Below are positions 1-6,229 of a DNA stretch of 6,808 nucleotides, one piece after another (within the stretch, counting starts at the first letter, position 1; each line of letters opens with the position of its first letter). Below the pieces are notes generated by a model. That model did not search any database, had not been told where the DNA came from, and worked only from the letters and a program-made list of their open reading frames with translations. The translations under genes and the position numbers were made by a program. The DNA comes from Caldisericia bacterium (GTDB lineage: Bacteria; Caldisericota; Caldisericia; B22-G15), in the NCBI GenBank assembly GCA_021158845.1, contig JAGGSY010000180.1, positions 1-6,808 on the forward strand. Reading direction: 5' to 3'.

Positions 1-12
1 ATCTTCATACAT
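1..12 (-). CDS. 5' end of a further operon gene (only first codons present)
   Basis: Directly after the TAA stop of the hydrolase gene (25-23), the minus strand reads AAGGAGG (24-18) and then an ATG at 12-10, 5 nt beyond GGAGG. It continues Met-Tyr-Glu-Asp to the window edge. A second ATG in another frame lies at 8-6, with 9-nt spacing, so the true start could be either. The near-perfect SD placed right after a stop codon is the evidence that the leftward operon continues with at least one more gene. The product cannot be identified from four codons. Confidence 0.5.
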
Positions 13-17
13 TCTCT

Positions 18-24
18 CCTCCTT
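18..24 (-). promoter_or_regulatory. Shine-Dalgarno of the gene running off the left edge
   Basis: The minus strand reads AAGGAGG here, overlapping the last two bases of the hydrolase stop codon TAA. It is followed by ATG codons at 12 and at 8. It has no role for the hydrolase, so it marks translation start of the next gene in the operon. Confidence 0.6.
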
Positions 25-910
25 ACATAGCTTTTAAGAGAAGTATATCCTCTATTTCTCCTCCTACAAAATTTTTTCTTAAAGTTTCTTCCCTTAAATA
101 CACTTTAAGGTTAAATTTTTTGGATAACACAATTTCAAAGAATGTATATGTTAGAAATTTTATAAGCTTATGGATTTCTCCATCATCCTTTCCTTTATCT
201 GTAAAATCAAAATGGTTTGCTCCATATATCAATAAAAAATATTTTTCTTTAGACTCTGCTTCTTTGAAACCCTGCATCCTCCACTCCACAGGTTGACCCT
301 CTATACCAATATCATTGGAGCCTGTAATCTGTAGGAAAGGAATTTTTATATCTTTCCATGAAGAGGGTTTAAACATCCTTGGAATACCTAAGGAATCATC
401 TCCCTGTGGGGAATATGAAACTACAGCTTTTATCCTCTCGTCTTTTAATGAGATAAAATTTCTATTCATAAATATTTTTGCACCAGATATCACTGTTACC
501 GTGTATGAACCATAGGAGTGGCCAAAGGCTCCCATCTTTTTCAGATTAAGAAACTTCCATTTTTCCTTGAGTTTGTATGTTTCGTCTATTAAGAATGATA
601 TATCCTTTGGCCTATTTATCCATTCATCTTTATCCTCAAGCATTTTTAGAATTGCCTCTTTTACATTTAATCCTTTATCAAGTAGATTTTTTAATGCTTT
701 TCTATCGCTTCCTGGATGATGTGGAGCAAATATAGAGTATCCATGTTTTGTCAAGTATCTAAATAGATAAAGGTAGTTCTCAGGTGTTCCTCCAGCGCCA
801 TGTGAAAAGTATAGTATTGGACTATTATCTACATCTTCTGGCAAGAAAACATCTGTTTCTACTTTTCTTTTCCTTTCATTATCAAAGAGAAAAATCTTCT
901 TTATCTTCAT
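23..910 (-). CDS. alpha/beta hydrolase, PAF-acetylhydrolase/dienelactone-hydrolase-like
   Basis: This is a 295-residue predicted cytoplasmic serine hydrolase. No signal peptide or membrane segment is visible. Near the N-terminus, strand ILYFSHGAGG (32-41) carries the HGAGG oxyanion-hole loop, followed by a GYSIFAPHHPGSD segment (57-69). This layout is typical of the platelet-activating-factor acetylhydrolase and predicted dienelactone hydrolase group. The nucleophile elbow is GHSYG (130-134, Ser132). The likely acid is Asp200 in TGSND, and the likely base is His233 in GANHFDF. The triad is therefore intact and the enzyme should be active, but the substrate (an ester or thioester) cannot be deduced. 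The start ATG overlaps the phosphodiesterase stop as ATGA, and no SD is seen upstream, so translation is probably coupled to the upstream gene. The C-terminal 40 residues look like a family-specific extension. Function in a proline operon is unknown. Confidence 0.85.
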   Translation of the reverse strand: MKIKKIFLFDNERKRKVETDVFLPEDVDNSPILYFSHGAGGTPENYLYLFRYLTKHGYSIFAPHHPGSDRKALKNLLDKGLNVKEAILKMLEDKDEWINRPKDISFLIDETYKLKEKWKFLNLKKMGAFGHSYGSYTVTVISGAKIFMNRNFISLKDERIKAVVSYSPQGDDSLGIPRMFKPSSWKDIKIPFLQITGSNDIGIEGQPVEWRMQGFKEAESKEKYFLLIYGANHFDFTDKGKDDGEIHKLIKFLTYTFFEIVLSKKFNLKVYLREETLRKNFVGGEIEDILLLKAM

Positions 911-1482
911 TTAACAAGTTTGAAGGATTTTTTTACCAGTAATTCTCCACTGGATAGATCAAAGAACTCAACAGCGACATTAAATTTTTCTATTGTAAGT
1001 ATCCCTGCACTCTTTGAGCTGTCTTTGGGAAGAGATACAGAGCCAGGGCTTATGATGATTTTATTATTTGATGACACTGCTTTCTTTACATGGTAATGAC
1101 CATGAATGAGGATATCTATATCAAACTCCTCCATAAATTTGAACATCTCGCTATCATTTTTAAACTGATCCCCATGTATTATTCCCAGAGTGAAGGGTTT
1201 AATATCTATGAGTTTAAACCTCTTACTGATATCATGATTTATCACCATCTGATCAACATCTGAATCACAGTTTCCTTTGACAAATATAATTTTTTCCTTA
1301 GGTATGGTGTTTATAAACTCTGATAACTCTTTAGGTAGATATTCATCTGGTAGTGGATTTCTTGGTCCATGATAGAGAATGTCTCCTGCATGTATTATTA
1401 AGTCTGTATCCTTTAATAGATTGTATGCTCTTTTAAACCACTTAAGTGAGCCATGTGAATCTGACATAAGGCCGATTATCAA
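907..1482 (-). CDS. yfcE: YfcE/MJ0936-type metallophosphodiesterase
   Basis: This is a small calcineurin-like phosphoesterase that hydrolyses phosphodiesters with two metal ions. With a TTG start at 1482 it has 191 residues. Metal and catalytic motifs appear in order: SDSHG (Asp8, His10), HAGD (Asp34), GNCDSD (Asn71), HGD (His103) and HGHYH (His127, His129). The segment GDILYHGPRNPLP followed by GNCDSDVDQM closely matches what I recall of E. coli YfcE, so that subfamily is likely. The natural substrate of this family is not settled. Start choice: GTG at 1491 overlaps the SD itself, and ATG at 1488 lies only 2 nt from GGAGG. TTG at 1482 is 8 nt away and gives an N-terminus (M)IIGLMSDSHG like the family norm. 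The longer versions would add two or three residues (1488 or 1491). The 3' end overlaps the hydrolase start by 4 nt. Confidence 0.88.
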   Translation of the reverse strand: MIIGLMSDSHGSLKWFKRAYNLLKDTDLIIHAGDILYHGPRNPLPDEYLPKELSEFINTIPKEKIIFVKGNCDSDVDQMVINHDISKRFKLIDIKPFTLGIIHGDQFKNDSEMFKFMEEFDIDILIHGHYHVKKAVSSNNKIIISPGSVSLPKDSSKSAGILTIEKFNVAVEFFDLSSGELLVKKSFKLVK

Positions 1483-1487
1483 ACCCA

Positions 1488-2279
1488 TCACCTCCTTAAA
1501 TCTTTGCTTTTCTTATATGCCGCAATTATTGCTTTCATTAGAGTGGACTTAAAACCACCCTCCTCCAATTTAAGAAGTGCCTCGACTGTGGTTCCTCCAG
1601 GTGAAGAAACCATATCTATGAGTTCACCGTATGTTTTTTTAAGTTCTCTCTTAAGAAGAACTGAACCAATGACAGTTTCTTCAGAGAGTTTCTCACTTAT
1701 ATCTCTTGGAAGTCCAAGATAAACACCGGCGTCAGTCATAGATTTAAGGAATAAAAATACATAAGCTGGACCAGAACCACTTAGAGATGTTCCAATATCT
1801 ATAAATTCTTCCTTTTCCACATAAATATTTTCACCGATAGAAGAGAGTATTTTTCTAACTATGTTTTTTTCTTCTTCATCTAAACCTGAATCAGTCCACA
1901 CTGTTATTCCCTTTCCAATCCTTGAGGGAAGATTTGGCATACACCTTACAACTTTTTTTACTTTAAAATAATCCTTCAGGTTCTTGATACTTATTCCAGC
2001 AAGAATTGAGATTAGTATCTTTCCCCCAAATCTGCCAGTTAGTTCCTTTGAAATCTCTTCAAGGTTCTGTGGTTTTATGGAAAGTATTACGACATCTGAG
2101 AAGTTAATAGCATCAATATTTTTAGTTGAACCCATTACTTTGTATCTTTCCAGTAAGTTTTTAAGATGAGTTTCTGTTTTTGTAGTTATGAATATATTGG
2201 ATTTGTTAAATCCTTTGTTTAAGAGTCCTTTAAGTATAGATTCACCCATCTTTCCACATCCAATTATTGAAACTTTCAT
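1488..2279 (-). CDS. proC: pyrroline-5-carboxylate reductase
   Basis: This enzyme reduces L-delta1-pyrroline-5-carboxylate to L-proline with NAD(P)H, the last step of proline synthesis in the cytoplasm. It has 263 residues, a normal length. An N-terminal Rossmann fold begins VSIIGCGKMGESIL, with the glycine motif at 7-12. SIKPQ (67-71) and the conserved MPN (114-116) follow. The all-helical dimerisation and active-site domain carries SGSGPAY (167-173), DAGVYLGL and SSPGGTT (225-231). The ATG start overlaps the proA stop as ATGA and has an AGGTGA SD 4 nt upstream, inside the end of proA. Its product takes up the spontaneous cyclisation product of the ProA reaction, so the adjacent order proA-proC is functionally coherent. 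Nothing is missing or truncated. Confidence 0.97.
   Translation of the reverse strand: MKVSIIGCGKMGESILKGLLNKGFNKSNIFITTKTETHLKNLLERYKVMGSTKNIDAINFSDVVILSIKPQNLEEISKELTGRFGGKILISILAGISIKNLKDYFKVKKVVRCMPNLPSRIGKGITVWTDSGLDEEEKNIVRKILSSIGENIYVEKEEFIDIGTSLSGSGPAYVFLFLKSMTDAGVYLGLPRDISEKLSEETVIGSVLLKRELKKTYGELIDMVSSPGGTTVEALLKLEEGGFKSTLMKAIIAAYKKSKDLRR
1491..1497 (-). promoter_or_regulatory. Shine-Dalgarno AAGGAGG for the yfcE-like gene
   Basis: The minus strand reads AAGGAGGTGATG from 1497 to 1486. The SD lies inside the last codons of proC and ends just before the proC stop TGA (1490-1488). Its 8-nt distance to TTG at 1482 favours that codon as the start over ATG at 1488 (2 nt) or GTG at 1491 (inside the SD). 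Confidence 0.65.
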
Positions 2280-3523
2280 TTTCTCACCTGCCCATTACCG
2301 AATATTATGTATTTTGTAGTTGTAAGTTCTTTAAGACCCATGGGACCTCTTGCGTGAAGTTTCTGTGTGGATATGCCTATTTCTGCTCCAAAGCCAAACT
2401 CAAACCCATCTGTAAATCTTGTTGATGCATTTACATATACACATGAGGAATCCACAGAGGAGAGAAACTTCATTGCATTGCTGTAATCCTCCGTGATTAT
2501 AGCATCTGAATGATGGGTTCCATATTTGTTTATGTGTTTTATTGCCTCATCAACATTTGATACAACTTTCACTGCTATTTTAAGATCAAGATACTCCTTA
2601 ATCCAATCTTCTTCTGTAGCTGGTATTGTATCCTCATAAACTTCCTGAACCTCTCTATCACCTATAATAGTGACTCCTTTCTCTTTTAAAGCATCAAGGA
2701 TAGGAGTAATGTGTGTCTCCTTTACTTTCCTATGAAATAAAATCTTCTCCACTGCATTACATACAGAAGGCCTTTGAACCTTTGCATTTACGATTATTCT
2801 CTTTGCCATATCTACATTTGCTGACTCATCTACAAATATATGAACAACTCCTGCTCCAGTTTCAATTACAGGAACCTTTGCATTTTCCTTAACAAAATTT
2901 ATAAACTTAGCGCTGCCCCTTGGAATTACCACATCAAGGTATTCTGTTAAAGTGAGAAGTGTAAAAACTGCCTCTCTATTGGTTGTTTCAATTAGTTGAA
3001 TGGAACCTTCAGGAATTCCTGACCTGTATGCTGCCTCTGATAGGATCTTCCATATGACAATATTTGAATTTATCGCCTCACTTCCTCCTCTAAGAATTAC
3101 ACAGTTTCCACTTTTTAATGTTAAACCTATAGCATCTGCTGTAACATTGGGCCTTGCCTCATAGATCATTCCTATTAATCCAATTGGAACTCTCATCTTC
3201 ATTATTCTTAAACCGTTTGGTCTTTGCCAGCCTGATACCACCTCACCTACAGGGTCAGGAAGGGAAGCTACAACCTTTAAACCTTCAGCAATACCATGAA
3301 TCCTTTTTTCATTAAGAAGAAGTCTATCAAGTAGAGATTTAGATAATCCCTTCTCTTCACCCTTTATCATATCTTTTTTGTTTTCCTTTATAATGAGATC
3401 TTTCCTCTTTACAAGTTCTTCTGCCATAAAGAGAAGGGCGTTATTTTTTACCTCTGTCGGAAGAGTTGCAACTATATTTTTAACCTCAAATGCCTTCTTT
3501 GCTTTTTCAATTACTTCTTTCAT
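2276..3523 (-). CDS. proA: gamma-glutamyl phosphate reductase (glutamate-5-semialdehyde dehydrogenase)
   Basis: This enzyme reduces gamma-glutamyl phosphate to glutamate-5-semialdehyde with NADPH, the second step of proline synthesis from glutamate. Its 415 residues match the family length. Visible landmarks are the cofactor-domain segment YEARPNVTADA (121-131), the KSGN/ILRGGSEA region (137-150), the catalytic cysteine Cys255 in QRPSVCNA (most homologues have RPGVCNA), and the C-terminal STQKLHARGPMGL block (385-397). The start is ATG with an AGAGG SD 6 nt upstream, in the 21-bp gap after the LOR/SDH gene. The stop overlaps the proC start by 4 nt. The usual partner proB (glutamate 5-kinase) is not next to it in this window; it may lie elsewhere in the genome. 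Confidence 0.97.
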   Translation of the reverse strand: MKEVIEKAKKAFEVKNIVATLPTEVKNNALLFMAEELVKRKDLIIKENKKDMIKGEEKGLSKSLLDRLLLNEKRIHGIAEGLKVVASLPDPVGEVVSGWQRPNGLRIMKMRVPIGLIGMIYEARPNVTADAIGLTLKSGNCVILRGGSEAINSNIVIWKILSEAAYRSGIPEGSIQLIETTNREAVFTLLTLTEYLDVVIPRGSAKFINFVKENAKVPVIETGAGVVHIFVDESANVDMAKRIIVNAKVQRPSVCNAVEKILFHRKVKETHITPILDALKEKGVTIIGDREVQEVYEDTIPATEEDWIKEYLDLKIAVKVVSNVDEAIKHINKYGTHHSDAIITEDYSNAMKFLSSVDSSCVYVNASTRFTDGFEFGFGAEIGISTQKLHARGPMGLKELTTTKYIIFGNGQVRK

Positions 3524-3544
3524 ATTGCACCTCTTTTATTCGTT

Positions 3545-4756
3545 TTATTTTTTAAGTTCTCTAACAAGAAGTGGGAGAAACTCTCCCACATCTGTTACAA
3601 TTCCCAGAGTTTGAGCTGATCCCCTATCCATTAGTTTTGTTACCACTGATGGATTTATATCTATACATACCGTTTTAACATAAGAAGGGATTAAATTACC
3701 AACTGCTATGGAGTGAAGCATGGTTGACATCATGAGAATTAAATCTATATCCCTTAGAAGTTCTCTCATTTTTCTTTGGGCAACTATTGTATCAGTTACA
3801 ACTTCAGGTAAGGGTCCATCATCTCTTATACTTCCAGCAAGGACAAAAGGGACATGATTCTTTACAAGTTCATACATCACACCACTTTTTAATACATGAG
3901 TCTCAACAGCTTTCTTGATGGATCCAATCTTTCTTATAGTGTTTATTGCTCTTAAGTGATTTCTGTGTCCATGTTCTGATACTTCTCCTGTTTCAATGTT
4001 TATACCAAGAGATGTTCCAAAGAGAGCATACTCTATATCATGCACTGCAATTGCATTTCCTCCAAAGAAAGCATCCACAAAACCCAATCTTATCATTTCC
4101 GCAAGAAAAACATGAGCACCTGTATGTACAACTGCAGGACCTACCACAACACCAATCTTTCCATCCTTCTCTTTTATCTTTTTTATCTCCCTTGCTACTG
4201 CCCTTATAAGCGTGCCTTTTGGCTTCTCTATGGAAACATCGCTGTTCATGAATTCAAATGGTCCAAGGTTTCCTCTTGGTCTTTCTGGTGGTTCAATTCT
4301 TATCCCATCAAAACCAGTAACAACCATCTCGCCTTTCTTTAATTCATTTATTGGTTTTGTTTCCGCCTCTTCTCCCTTGACCACAATTACACAATCCATT
4401 TCAGGGTTTTTTACATATATCCATTTTTTGTTAAGCCTTATATAGGTTTTGTGGTTTGTGGTTGAATAAAAGTTATCTGGGGCAACTCCATCCTTTTCTA
4501 CTGGAGATAAGTTAACTTCTTTTTCCTCTGTAAGAGTGGCGCCCAATTTCTGAACTTCCTCAAGAATATCTTCAAGGACCTCTCTTTTTTCTGCCATGAC
4601 GAGAAGCTTTGCATAACTTGGAAGTTCCCTTCTTTTTCCTATCTCAAACTCAAGAATTTCAAATTCACCCCCCATGTTCATGATAACATCAAAAATTTTT
4701 GGTAGAATCATTGAATCAATTATATGTCCTCTTAACTCTATCTCCTCTCTGTGCAT
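3545..4756 (-). CDS. LOR/SDH (TIGR00300) family protein, predicted ornithine cyclodeaminase
   Basis: This 403-residue protein belongs to the LOR/SDH-domain family known as TIGR00300. It has an N-terminal LOR/SDH-like part (IELRGHIIDS at 6-15, LEFEIGKR at 35-42, and a block around 97-126). A C-terminal nucleotide-binding part holds VVGPAVVHTGAH (204-215), FGGNAIAVHDIEYALFGTSLG (231-251), EHGHRNH (261-267), LAGSIRDDGPLPEV (307-319), MMSTMLHSIAVGN (342-354) and DINPSVVTKLMDRGS (366-380). From family knowledge, the matching C-terminal half of cyanobacterial AgrE/ArgZ converts ornithine to proline plus ammonia, and a methanococcal relative has been proposed to do the same. This protein lacks the N-terminal arginine-dihydrolase half, so ornithine rather than arginine is the likely substrate. 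It is not related to the mu-crystallin type of ornithine cyclodeaminase. Being first in an operon with proA and proC supports a proline role. The ATG start has no well-spaced SD (AAGGA is 14 nt away); see the promoter entry. Confidence 0.82.
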   Translation of the reverse strand: MHREEIELRGHIIDSMILPKIFDVIMNMGGEFEILEFEIGKRRELPSYAKLLVMAEKREVLEDILEEVQKLGATLTEEKEVNLSPVEKDGVAPDNFYSTTNHKTYIRLNKKWIYVKNPEMDCVIVVKGEEAETKPINELKKGEMVVTGFDGIRIEPPERPRGNLGPFEFMNSDVSIEKPKGTLIRAVAREIKKIKEKDGKIGVVVGPAVVHTGAHVFLAEMIRLGFVDAFFGGNAIAVHDIEYALFGTSLGINIETGEVSEHGHRNHLRAINTIRKIGSIKKAVETHVLKSGVMYELVKNHVPFVLAGSIRDDGPLPEVVTDTIVAQRKMRELLRDIDLILMMSTMLHSIAVGNLIPSYVKTVCIDINPSVVTKLMDRGSAQTLGIVTDVGEFLPLLVRELKK

Positions 4757-4762
4757 GTAATA

Positions 4763-4791
4763 ATTTTAATTCCTTTTTTAAAATAAGTCAA
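4763..4791 (-). promoter_or_regulatory. leftward sigma-70-type promoter of the proline operon, predicted leaderless
   Basis: On the minus strand TTGACT (4791-4786) is followed by a 17-nt spacer and TAAAAT (4768-4763). Each hexamer differs from the sigma-70 consensus at one base. Standard geometry puts +1 at 4756, which is the A of the LOR/SDH gene ATG. The only SD-like string (AAGGA, 4775-4771) falls inside the promoter spacer and so would not be transcribed. This explains the missing SD and predicts a leaderless message. Confidence 0.65.
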
Positions 4792-4849
4792 ACCATTAGA
4801 GGCTCCGTTGCTGCTTCTTTGTAGAAGATTTTTAACAATTGAATTCTAT

Positions 4850-4879
4850 TTGACAATATTAAACAGTTGAATGTATAAT
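4850..4879 (+). promoter_or_regulatory. rightward sigma-70 promoter of rph-rdgB
   Basis: TTGACA (4850-4855), an 18-nt spacer and TATAAT (4874-4879) match the consensus in all twelve positions. Predicted +1 is near 4886, giving a leader of about 17 nt that contains the rph SD. No attenuator or riboswitch could fit in so short a leader. An imperfect GAAT-N5-ATTC repeat (4869-4881) overlaps the -10 box, but it is too short to call an operator. Confidence 0.8.
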
Positions 4880-4888
4880 TCTTAAAAG

Positions 4889-4895
4889 AAAGGAG
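4889..4895 (+). promoter_or_regulatory. Shine-Dalgarno AAAGGAG fixing the rph TTG start
   Basis: AAAGGAG ends 7 nt before TTG at 4903. An in-frame TAA at 4876-4878 closes the frame upstream, and the next in-frame ATG is 33 codons later, inside the conserved core. TTG is therefore the only sensible start. Confidence 0.8.
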
Positions 4896-4902
4896 AGAGA
4901 AA

Positions 4903-5640
4903 TTGGTTAAAAGAAAAGATGGAAGGCAACCTGACGAGTTAAGGGAGTTTTCTATAGAGATAGATTTCTTAAAGTATCCACTTGGTTCAGTTCTTGTTCA
5001 GATGGGAGATACTAAGGTTATATGTACCGCCATGGTGGATGAGAAGGTGCCACAATTCTTGAGAAATACAAATATGGGATGGATCACAGCAGAGTATTCA
5101 CTTCTTCCAGGTTCAACCTATCCAAGAACTATGAGGGATATTGATAAAGGCAGAATAGAGGGAAGGAGTCAGGAGATTCAGAGGATAATAGGAAGGACTT
5201 TGAGGACCTGTGTTGATTTAAAAGGGATACCAGGTATGACCATATGGATTGATGCAGATGTAATACAGGCAGATGGTGGAACGAGGACTGCTGCGATAAA
5301 TGGAGGATTTGTCGCTCTTTACCTTGCCCTCTCAAGGTTGTTTAAAAGGGGAAAGATTCCTTATTTTCCAGTTAGATACTTTATAGGTGCTGTGAGTGTG
5401 GGAATTGTATCTGATCAAATTCTTTTAGATCTAAATTTTAGTGAAGATTTTGAGGCACAGGTTGATATGAATGTTGTTATGAATGAGCAGAAGAAAATTA
5501 TAGAGATTCAGGGGACGGGAGAGAAGAGAGAGTTTTCTGTGGAAGAACTTTTTAAACTTGTTAAACTTGCATGGAAAGGTATAAACGAGATAATAAACTA
5601 TGAAAAAGAACTTCTCAAAGACGCTATTAGTGGCTACTGA
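4903..5640 (+). CDS. rph: ribonuclease PH
   Basis: This phosphorolytic 3'-to-5' exoribonuclease trims tRNA precursors with inorganic phosphate, releasing nucleoside diphosphates, and normally acts as a hexameric ring. Its 245 residues are family length. The N-terminus RKDGRQPDELR (4-14) is the family signature. Phosphate-site residues are Arg88 in EGRSQEIQR and the GGTR block (125-128) within DADVIQADGGTRTAA. The catalytic acidic segment LLDLNFSEDFEAQVDMNVVM (174-193) carries Asp182 and Asp188. EIQGTGE (201-207) closes the core. The start is TTG with a good SD (AAAGGAG, 7-nt spacing), and a consensus promoter lies just upstream. The last 41 bp overlap rdgB in another frame, the gene order also known from Bacillus (rph-ysnA). 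Nothing is missing. Confidence 0.97.
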   Translation: MVKRKDGRQPDELREFSIEIDFLKYPLGSVLVQMGDTKVICTAMVDEKVPQFLRNTNMGWITAEYSLLPGSTYPRTMRDIDKGRIEGRSQEIQRIIGRTLRTCVDLKGIPGMTIWIDADVIQADGGTRTAAINGGFVALYLALSRLFKRGKIPYFPVRYFIGAVSVGIVSDQILLDLNFSEDFEAQVDMNVVMNEQKKIIEIQGTGEKREFSVEELFKLVKLAWKGINEIINYEKELLKDAISGY

Positions 5641-6229
5641 AAATCCACACAAGCTAAGAGAATATATAGGGGTTTCTAAGTTGTTTGATTTAAAAATAAA
5701 ATTCCTGTCCCTTAGGGATTTTAATGGACTTTCACTGCCAGAGGAGACAGGAGAAACATTTCTTGAGAATGCTCTTATCAAGGCAAGATACGCTTTTGAA
5801 AAAACAAAAATACCAACAATTGCAGATGACTCTGGTTTGATTATTGATTATCTTGATGGAAAACCAGGTGTTTTTTCAAAAAGATTCGCAGGAGAAGATG
5901 GGGATTTTGAAAAGAATATAAAAAAGGTACTATTACTTCTTGAGGGCGTTCCTTTTGAAAAAAGGAAGGCGATGTTTAAGACTGTTATAGTCTATAAGGA
6001 TAGTGAAAGAGAAAAGGCTTTTGAGGGAACGCTGAGTGGTTACATATGGTTTGAGAAAAGGGGTAAAGAGGGATTTGGATATGATCCCATATTTTATCTT
6101 CCAGAACTTGATAAGACCATAGGGGAACTCTCTTTTGAAGAGAAGAACAAAATTAGTCATAGAAGTAAAGCTTTAAGAAAGCTATTTGCTTATCTTTCCA
6201 ACCAATCTTACAATCCTGTTGATCCTTAG
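5600..6229 (+). CDS. rdgB: XTP/dITP pyrophosphatase, RdgB/HAM1 family
   Basis: This enzyme hydrolyses non-canonical purine nucleotides (ITP, dITP, XTP) to monophosphates and pyrophosphate, keeping hypoxanthine and xanthine out of DNA and RNA. It has 209 residues. Motifs in order are LLVATENPHKLRE (9-21, substrate loop), PEETGETFLENA (47-58), ADDSGL (75-80, metal site), PGVFSKRFAG (89-98), GFGYDPIF (158-165) and SHRSKAL (186-192). The ATG at 5600 leaves only seven residues before the first conserved strand, and no other upstream start fits, so the 41-bp overlap with rph is probably real. Only a weak purine stretch precedes it, so translation is probably coupled to rph. The last nine residues (NQSYNPVDP) extend past the conserved core and are encoded opposite the end of the XRE regulator gene. 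Confidence 0.95.
   Translation: MKKNFSKTLLVATENPHKLREYIGVSKLFDLKIKFLSLRDFNGLSLPEETGETFLENALIKARYAFEKTKIPTIADDSGLIIDYLDGKPGVFSKRFAGEDGDFEKNIKKVLLLLEGVPFEKRKAMFKTVIVYKDSEREKAFEGTLSGYIWFEKRGKEGFGYDPIFYLPELDKTIGELSFEEKNKISHRSKALRKLFAYLSNQSYNPVDP

Noticed and set aside
3946..4342. Rightward open frames lying opposite the LOR/SDH gene
   Set aside because: They have no SD, low-complexity or unnatural protein composition, and overlap a strongly conserved family gene on the other strand.
4839..4881. ARG-box-like strings (a TGAAT-N4-TTTGA string and a GAAT-N5-ATTC string) near the rph promoter, tempting because of the ornithine/proline operon next door
   Set aside because: Neither matches the TGAAT-N4-ATTCA pattern well, one has the wrong spacing, and both sit on the rph side. 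In DNA this AT-rich such partial matches are expected by chance.
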